From the NCBI RefSeq assembly GCF_000525835.1, contig NZ_AODD01000002.1, forward strand, positions 372,001 to 436,000: a stretch of 64,000 bases of DNA. Reading direction: 5' to 3'. Position 1 is the first letter of the stretch. Every line of letters starts with the position of its first letter. Positions 57,856 to 64,000 of the stretch are shown here, in pieces. Below the pieces are notes generated by a model, which did no database searches, was not told the origin of the DNA, and saw only the letters and a program-made list of their open reading frames with translations. This DNA is from Listeria grandensis FSL F6-0971 (lineage in GTDB: Bacteria > Bacillota > Bacilli > Lactobacillales > Listeriaceae). Both the position numbers and the translations under genes were made by a program.

Positions 57856-60800
57856 GACCTTTACGACTTTCGATGCAGGCTTTTGGAGCGTATGCAAGTA
57901 AGGAGACGATTGATTTTACGGAGCTCGGTGCAGAGCGGATTTTTGTGATTTCTGGGAAGACGGGTTCTGGGAAGTCGACGATTTTTGATGCGATTAGTTT
58001 TGCGATTTTTGGACGGGCAAATACGAATGATCGGGAAGGGTTTTCGCTACGTAGTCATTTTGCGAAAGCGGAGGATTTGACGGAAGTAACACTCGAATTT
58101 TTACTGCGGGATGTGAGGTATTTGGTTCGCCGTGTGCCGCAACAGGACGTTCCAAAACAACGCGGGGAAGGCTTCACAACAGTCACTGCGAAGGCGGAGC
58201 TTTATGAGTTGGACGGGGAGCAGGAAAAATTGCTTGCGACTTCAGTTCGTGATGTTGGTGCGAAGATGGAGGAGATTATTCAGCTGAATGTGGATCAGTT
58301 TCGGCAAATTTTGATGATCCCTCAAGGCGAGTTTCGCGAATTACTCGTTGCGGAAAGTAAGGAGAAGGAAGCGATTTTGCAGCGATTGGCACATACGCAT
58401 TTTTATCAGTTGATTGAAAATCAGTTGTGGGATCGGCAAAAAGAACTGGAACAGCGCGTGCGGTTATTACGTGAAAAAGTAGCGGGGATTACGCTAGGCG
58501 CTTTTGATGAGGAGGCGCTTGTTGGGAAGACAACGGGGGATTTGGAAATGATGTTTTCCGAGCGGATTAAAGCAGAGCGAGAAACCGGTGCAGCGATGCA
58601 GATACAAGTCGATCTGGCGAAGCAAAAAGCAGAAATCGCGGCTAAAAATGTGACGCTAGCAGAGGGAAGGCTAGCAGAATGGGCTGAATTAGCTCAGTTA
58701 CGCGCAGAAAAAGAGACGTTGACGGAGCAATTTTCGCAGTGTGATCAAGAGAAGCGCGTAGTGGATTTGGCGCGTAAGGCGGGAGCGATTATCGATCAGG
58801 ATGCGTTATGTTTGCGATTGAAGCAACAACTAGATGAGGCGAAACAAGAACAGCAGCGTGCGTTGGAAGCGTTGCAGGAAAGCGAAGAAAGGCTTACGCA
58901 GGCGGTTTTGGAAATGGGGCAAATCAAAGAAGTGGAACCATCGTATGTTGCTTGGATCAAGGAAAAAGAACAGCTCCAAGCAATGGAAGTGAAGGTGACA
59001 CGAGCATTAGGGCTGCAACAGGATATGGCACGTGACCGTGAGCAAAAACAAGCTTTGGAGGAGAAATTGGGTCTTTTACAAGCGCAAGAAAAGGATTGCC
59101 TGGCTAGCTCAGAATATTTGGTGGAACAAGTGCGTTTAGTGCATGAGACACGCGTGAGACATGCGGAAGTAAAGCAGGAACATGGCGAATGGAAGCAACA
59201 AGAAGCCGTGTTGTTGTCGGAGATAGATAGTTGGGAACAAAAAGCGGTATTACAAGCAGAATTGGTTCAGCTGGAGATTGATTCTAGGATTGTAGAAAAA
59301 GCATCTCGGGAAGCTGAAATGCGATCAGCTGAATTAGATGCAAAGTGGCAGAAGGAGCAGGCGGCGATGTTGGCTGCGACCTTGGTTGATGGGGAGGCAT
59401 GCCCAGTATGTGGGGCGCTGGAACATCCGAAAATTGCGACGCAATCAGCAATCGTGACGAAGCAAGAGGTAGACGCGGCGCGCGAGATGAAAATCGCAAA
59501 GGCGGATGCGCTAAAAAAAATCGCGATGCAGGTAGAACAGAAACGTTGGCAAATCGAACAGATTCCCATTTCGACGGAGGAATCGTTGGCAGGACTAAAG
59601 GCGAAGCAACTCGAATATTCTAGGGGTTTGACTGAAAAAGAGCAAGAACGTCTGAAAATGGAAGCTTTTTTTGAGGAAACTAGAGATATCGAAGACCAGA
59701 TAGCGCGTAATAAGCAACAGCAGACAGAGTTGGCCGTGTTAAAAGGGAAGCAACAAGAGGCGTTAGAAGTGATACGTAAAGCAGTCGACACGGCGGCAAC
59801 AACGTATACCTTACTATTAGAAGATGTACCAGAGGCGTTTCAGGATACGGCACATTTCTATAAACAGCAAGAGAAACTAACGGCGCAAATTGCTGATTTT
59901 GAGGCAAGGAAAAAGAGTGTGGAGGCAGAACATAATAGCGCTAAGGAGCAACAATACAAGGCAGTTTCGACAAAAGAAGTGACAGAAAAAGCAGCGGAAA
60001 AATCCGAAATGGCTTTAGCCACACAGCGAACGATTTTTAAAGAGATTATGGTGGCAAATGGTTTTGCGGACTATCCAACGTATCGCCAAGCCATTTTAAC
60101 AGCAGAAATTCTGGAGGAGAAAGAACGATGGATTAGGGATTTTGAGCAACAATACCATTTTGTATCGGAGCGTTTGAAAGCGATGGAGGCGCGACTTGTA
60201 GAGTCGAAAAAACCGGATATTCAAGGCTTACAGCAATTAGATCGTGAGGCGAAGCAGGAATATCACGAAAAAGCGGAACAGTGGATGGCGCAAAAAGAGA
60301 CGATTCGCAAGATTACGGCATTATCGGAGCAGTTTTTAGCGTACCTTGGTGAAACGAGTGAGGCGGAGAAGGCGTATGCGGATGTTGGGTATCTTGCAGA
60401 TATGGCGCGTGGGAAAAATGAGCGACGTCTGACATTTGAACGCTTTGTGTTAGCGACTTTCTTGGATACGATTTTGCTTCGGGCGAATGGAAGATTGAAA
60501 AAAATGACGAATGGTAGGTTTCAACTGATCCGCAAAAAGGAAAAGTCAAAGGGAAACGTGCAAAGTGGGTTGGAGCTTGAGGTTTATGATGAATATACTG
60601 GCTTGGAACGGCATGTGAAGACGTTATCTGGCGGGGAAAGCTTCAAAACATCACTCGCCTTGGCTTTGGCGCTTGCAGAAGTGGTGCAGGAAATGTCAGG
60701 CGGAATCTCGCTTGAGACGATGTTTATCGATGAGGGATTCGGTACGCTTGATCCGGAATCTCTGGAAATGGCAGTGGAATGTTTGCTAGAGACGCAGGAG

Positions 60801-60923
60801 TCGGGACGGCTTGTAGGAATTATCTCGCATGTTCCGGAGCTAAAAGAGCGGATTTCGACGCGCCTAGAAGTAACGGCTACAAATCATGGTAGCACGACGA
60901 AATTTTTCACGCAGGAGCAATAA
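57852..60923 (+). CDS. sbcC: Exonuclease SbcCD subunit C (SMC-like ATPase)
   Basis: A 1023-aa Rad50-like ATPase. Walker A GKTGSGKST at 35-43, long Glu/Gln/Lys-rich coiled coils on both sides of a zinc hook CPVCG (~518), then the C-terminal signature TLSGGESFKTSLALALAL and Walker B MFIDEGFGTLD. Length is typical of Firmicute SbcC. It works as a complex with SbcD, to which it is translationally coupled. Confidence 0.96.
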   Translation: MRPLRLSMQAFGAYASKETIDFTELGAERIFVISGKTGSGKSTIFDAISFAIFGRANTNDREGFSLRSHFAKAEDLTEVTLEFLLRDVRYLVRRVPQQDVPKQRGEGFTTVTAKAELYELDGEQEKLLATSVRDVGAKMEEIIQLNVDQFRQILMIPQGEFRELLVAESKEKEAILQRLAHTHFYQLIENQLWDRQKELEQRVRLLREKVAGITLGAFDEEALVGKTTGDLEMMFSERIKAERETGAAMQIQVDLAKQKAEIAAKNVTLAEGRLAEWAELAQLRAEKETLTEQFSQCDQEKRVVDLARKAGAIIDQDALCLRLKQQLDEAKQEQQRALEALQESEERLTQAVLEMGQIKEVEPSYVAWIKEKEQLQAMEVKVTRALGLQQDMARDREQKQALEEKLGLLQAQEKDCLASSEYLVEQVRLVHETRVRHAEVKQEHGEWKQQEAVLLSEIDSWEQKAVLQAELVQLEIDSRIVEKASREAEMRSAELDAKWQKEQAAMLAATLVDGEACPVCGALEHPKIATQSAIVTKQEVDAAREMKIAKADALKKIAMQVEQKRWQIEQIPISTEESLAGLKAKQLEYSRGLTEKEQERLKMEAFFEETRDIEDQIARNKQQQTELAVLKGKQQEALEVIRKAVDTAATTYTLLLEDVPEAFQDTAHFYKQQEKLTAQIADFEARKKSVEAEHNSAKEQQYKAVSTKEVTEKAAEKSEMALATQRTIFKEIMVANGFADYPTYRQAILTAEILEEKERWIRDFEQQYHFVSERLKAMEARLVESKKPDIQGLQQLDREAKQEYHEKAEQWMAQKETIRKITALSEQFLAYLGETSEAEKAYADVGYLADMARGKNERRLTFERFVLATFLDTILLRANGRLKKMTNGRFQLIRKKEKSKGNVQSGLELEVYDEYTGLERHVKTLSGGESFKTSLALALALAEVVQEMSGGISLETMFIDEGFGTLDPESLEMAVECLLETQESGRLVGIISHVPELKERISTRLEVTATNHGSTTKFFTQEQ

Positions 60924-61057
60924 GCATTTAGGATGGAGGTGCGGACTTTGTGTGAATTTGGCTTCCTAGTTTGTAACATCATCGTTTTTTCGATATAATG
61001 AAGTATTGGATAAAAAAAGGGAACATTATTCCTGATGAAATGAATGGAGGAATTGTG

Positions 61058-61627
61058 ATGATACGACAAGCGAAGGCGGAAGATGCGGAACATGTCGCAC
61101 CACTTATTTATATAATTTTAGAGGATATGGAATTGCCGTTTTTGAATGGTGTTAGTAAGGAAATGATGTTAGAAATGATTGAGGCGAGCTTTTTACGGCC
61201 GGATTACCGGTTTAGTAAGGAGAATGTGATGGTGAAGGAAATAGATGGAAATGTTGCAGGGATTCTTGTAAGTTACCATGGGGATCATGCGGAACATCTG
61301 GACGACGATTGGGAAGGCATTCAAGATATGTTTGGGATCGTTAATAAAATCCCGCTCTTTACGGAGCAGGAGACGTGGATGGGTGAATATTATTTGGACT
61401 CACTCGTTGTAGATTCTGCTTATCGGGGACAAGGTATTGGACAAGAATTATTGCATGCTTTTAAAGAATTGGCGGTTGCTAAAAATTGCGAAATTATTGC
61501 GCTCAACGTGGAAAAGGCAAATGAAGGAGCGTTGAATCTCTATAAAAAATTAGGTTTCGAGTCGGAGTACGATTTGGTTTTATCTGGTCATGATTATTAT
61601 CATATGACCCAAAATGTCAGGAGTTGA
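61058..61627 (+). CDS. GNAT-family N-acetyltransferase
   Basis: A 189-aa acetyltransferase with the acetyl-CoA loop DSAYRGQGIGQELLHAF (~125-141) and a final NEGALNLYKKLGFE. The substrate is unknown. ATG 61058 is chosen for its ATGGAGG site; the frame extends to 60998 without one. It is 6 bases from the SNF2 gene and 134 from sbcC. Confidence 0.88.
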   Translation: MIRQAKAEDAEHVAPLIYIILEDMELPFLNGVSKEMMLEMIEASFLRPDYRFSKENVMVKEIDGNVAGILVSYHGDHAEHLDDDWEGIQDMFGIVNKIPLFTEQETWMGEYYLDSLVVDSAYRGQGIGQELLHAFKELAVAKNCEIIALNVEKANEGALNLYKKLGFESEYDLVLSGHDYYHMTQNVRS

Positions 61628-61633
61628 GCGAAT

Positions 61634-64000
61634 TTGTTAACAGATCCAAAAAACACAATGATTCCTGTTTCAATTAAGAAAAAAGGGCGCGAGTTACTAG
61701 AAGATGGTGCCATTACTGTTTTTGAGGAGGCCACTTCTTATGCCAACATGTTTCGCTCTGTGGTGGTGGATGATCGGGTTTCTTATGAAGTAAAGCATGT
61801 GGCGAATGGGAATTATCAATGCGACTGTATTTATTATCAAGAAAACAGCATCTGCTCGCATATTTATGCGATTGAGCTCGAACATGAGGCGCGCCAAACA
61901 AAAATCGAAAAAGCGAACTTCAAGCAACGAATTTTGGCGCAGGAAGCAACGACGCTACTCTCCTTGTTTCAGGAAAATATGGATCGGCAGTTTGATACGT
62001 TTGATACGACGGCTAAGACGCCGCTTCGGGTCGAATATATTTTGCGAATGCAGGAAAATCGCGATAAAAACACGTTGACGCTTGATTTGAAAGTGGGGCA
62101 AGATCGGACGTATGTGGTAAAAAACATTGGCGATTTTTTGCAGGCGATCAAGCAACATACGAGCTATTTTTTCACGAAGAATTTCAGTTTCGATCCGTTT
62201 GAGCATTATTTCGGCGAGCGTGATCTGGTGATTTTTGCTGAGTTGGCAAAGATTAACGAGATTGCCAAAATGTATGATACGGACAGTTTTTATTGGAATA
62301 AATCGTATGCAGAAGAGAAAGTATTAATTATTCCGCCAAGTTTAGCGGAGTCGATTTTAGCTGATTTGATGGGGCAAAATACGATTTGTATTCATGAGGA
62401 TATTAAATATAGCGGCTTGGCTTTTAAAAAGGGTACCTTGCCATTTTCTTTTGTGTTCCGCAAAAATGAGGATGGTGACATGTATCAGCTCGTGATGGAG
62501 GAATTGCAGCAGGCGAGTTATTTGGAGAGTTATCAGTTGTTGTTTTTGAACGGGGTATTTTATCGGCCGAGTGATGCGATTTGGGATCAATTGACGCCGC
62601 TTATCCACTTTCATAGTGTGACGGAAAATGAGGTTGTCCAGTTCGAGGAGTCGCAACTCAGTGAAGTGATGTCCTATGTGTTGCCATCGCTACAAAAAAG
62701 TGGACACGTCCAAATTGATCCATCGATTGAAGACCGGGTTATTCAGCAACCGCTTGTGTCAAAGATGTGGATCTCGCAAAAAGACAGCGAACATGTATTA
62801 AAACTGGAATATCATTATGGAACGCAGGTTTTTGATCCTTTTGCACTCACAGAAAGTGTGGATCCAGATGGGCGAATTATGATTCGTGATATGGAAACAG
62901 AGGCTAAAATTATGCGTAAAATCGAGGCTGCACCAGTTCATTTTTCGGAGACGCAAATGGTTGTGAATTCGGATGAAGCGAGTCTTTACGAGTTTTATTA
63001 TCGGGTCGTGCCAAGCTTGTCAGCGGATGTCGCGATTTATTTGGAAGATGGCTTAGAAGAGATGGTGGAGGAGCACGTGAAGCCAACGACAACAATCGAT
63101 GTGTCGCAGGACAATGATTATTTATCGGTTGCTTTTGATTTCCAAGGAATTGAAGAGGATGAGATTCAAGAAGTACTGCAGTCGTTGCGGGAAAAACGGA
63201 AGTACCATCGTTTGAATAATGGCCGTTTCTTGTCGCTTGAAGACGAGAGTTATCAGCAAATGGAAGCGATTTTTGATATTTTAGACGTCCGTAAAAAAGA
63301 AGTGGACAAGCAAATGGCAGTGCCGCTTTATCGTGGCATGCAGATTTATGAGGCGATGGGAAGTGCGCAAAATGAGCACAACAAGTTTAGTCGAACATTC
63401 CGCGATTTGCTACAGGAAATTGTGAATCAAGAAGACGTTTCATATCCGTTACCAGAGAACTTGAACGCGGAACTTCGTGAGTATCAGGTGACTGGTTTTG
63501 AATGGATGAAATCGCTTGGGAAGTATCATTTAGGTGGCGTGTTGGCCGATGATATGGGACTCGGTAAAACCTTGCAGGCGATCACGTATATTACGTCATG
63601 TTTGGAAGGAAATGTCGATATGAAGCCGGTCTTAATTGTGACGCCGGCATCGCTTTTATATAACTGGGCAAGCGAGTTTGAGAAGTTCGCGCCAGATATT
63701 CCAGTGACGGTGATTCATGGCACATCGCAAATGCGCTTGGAGCTTATTCAACAAATCGAACCGAATAGCGTATACTTGATTTCGTATCCGTCGCTCCGTC
63801 AAGATGAGCAAGAGTTTTTGACGACGCGTTTCCAAACGATTATTTTGGACGAGGCACAGGCGATTAAAAACTACCACACGAAAGCATCGCAAGCAGTTCG
63901 CTCGCTGAAAACAACGAATATTTTCGCGCTCAGTGGGACGCCTCTTGAAAATAGTATCGATGAGTTGTGGACGATGTTCCAGACGATTATGCCGGGCTTT
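61634..64000 (+). CDS. SWIM zinc finger SNF2-family helicase, cut by the window end
   Basis: 789 codons are open to the right edge, without a stop. Start TTG 61634 follows CAGGAG, 6 bases after the acetyltransferase stop. A SWIM zinc finger (QCDCIYYQENSICSHIYAIE) lies at ~62-82, then a long family-specific region. The SNF2 ATPase begins near 610: ADDMGLGKTLQA (motif I, ~640), TPASLLYNW (Ia), DEAQAIKN (II, ~739) and SGTPLEN (III). DNA translocase of the Rad54/SNF2 type; role in Firmicutes unclear. The C-terminal helicase half is outside the window. Confidence 0.9.
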   Translation, partial: MLTDPKNTMIPVSIKKKGRELLEDGAITVFEEATSYANMFRSVVVDDRVSYEVKHVANGNYQCDCIYYQENSICSHIYAIELEHEARQTKIEKANFKQRILAQEATTLLSLFQENMDRQFDTFDTTAKTPLRVEYILRMQENRDKNTLTLDLKVGQDRTYVVKNIGDFLQAIKQHTSYFFTKNFSFDPFEHYFGERDLVIFAELAKINEIAKMYDTDSFYWNKSYAEEKVLIIPPSLAESILADLMGQNTICIHEDIKYSGLAFKKGTLPFSFVFRKNEDGDMYQLVMEELQQASYLESYQLLFLNGVFYRPSDAIWDQLTPLIHFHSVTENEVVQFEESQLSEVMSYVLPSLQKSGHVQIDPSIEDRVIQQPLVSKMWISQKDSEHVLKLEYHYGTQVFDPFALTESVDPDGRIMIRDMETEAKIMRKIEAAPVHFSETQMVVNSDEASLYEFYYRVVPSLSADVAIYLEDGLEEMVEEHVKPTTTIDVSQDNDYLSVAFDFQGIEEDEIQEVLQSLREKRKYHRLNNGRFLSLEDESYQQMEAIFDILDVRKKEVDKQMAVPLYRGMQIYEAMGSAQNEHNKFSRTFRDLLQEIVNQEDVSYPLPENLNAELREYQVTGFEWMKSLGKYHLGGVLADDMGLGKTLQAITYITSCLEGNVDMKPVLIVTPASLLYNWASEFEKFAPDIPVTVIHGTSQMRLELIQQIEPNSVYLISYPSLRQDEQEFLTTRFQTIILDEAQAIKNYHTKASQAVRSLKTTNIFALSGTPLENSIDELWTMFQTIMPGF

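Noticed and set aside
1-64000. CRISPR arrays, tRNA/rRNA genes, insertion sequences and riboswitches
   Set aside because: No regular spaced repeats, cloverleaf-like sequences, transposase frames or recognisable riboswitch cores were seen on either strand.

Overview
The window reads as chromosome of a Listeriaceae bacterium, most likely Listeria in the broad sense; the species cannot be fixed by eye. The grounds are the gene order tig-clpX-(signal peptidases)-rbgA-rnhB-dprA-topA-trmFO-xerC-hslV-hslU-codY, then parE-parC-luxS, oatA, glpQ-glpD-miaA-hfq-hflX-ynbB-glnR-glnA, and lexA/yneA-ynzC-tkt-yneF. From memory this follows the Listeria monocytogenes order around lmo1266-lmo1306. Purine-rich ribosome binding sites, TTG/GTG starts, and LexA, GlnR and sigma-B-type sites fit a low-GC Firmicute.

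Layout. (1) 1-3.4 kb: right end of a prophage or tailocin: tail/baseplate protein tail, two membrane proteins, holin, Amidase_2 endolysin, LysM peptide and secreted SH3 protein. (2) 3.5-4.6 kb: a PrfA-sized Crp/Fnr regulator broken by a frameshift behind a sigma-B-like promoter, several terminators and the stub of a phage-type HTH repressor. (3) 4.7-45.9 kb: housekeeping core for protein folding and proteolysis, protein secretion, ribosome assembly, DNA topology and recombination, nutrient sensing (CodY, GlnR), glycerol and lipid metabolism, peptidoglycan O-acetylation, tRNA modification and the SOS response. (4) 45.8-49.3 kb: a 3.4-kb insertion at the 3' end of yneF, bounded by a 105/104-bp direct repeat of the yneF end. 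It carries a broken tyrosine integrase, a lysin fragment, a secreted 240-aa protein of unknown function followed by a 29-aa membrane peptide, and a small phage-type gene. (5) 49.6-64 kb: M20 peptidase, a heterodimeric ABC exporter, a CcdC-like protein, a lipoprotein, PlsC, SbcD-SbcC, an acetyltransferase and a SNF2 helicase cut by the window end. This block resembles lmo1652-lmo1644 as I recall it, so the element lies near a synteny junction.

Two points deserve most attention. First, the yneF element: its right-hand repeat differs from the left at two synonymous third-codon positions, so it apparently brought its own copy of the yneF end, as integrative elements that target gene 3' ends do. 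Its cargo pair has no function I recognise. Second, single-base indels, nearly all at short homopolymers, break genes that should be intact (topA, hslU, a ccdC-like gene) as well as the regulator, the integrase and a small phage gene. This pattern suggests base-calling or assembly error at least in the conserved genes, and it limits how firmly anything here can be called a pseudogene.
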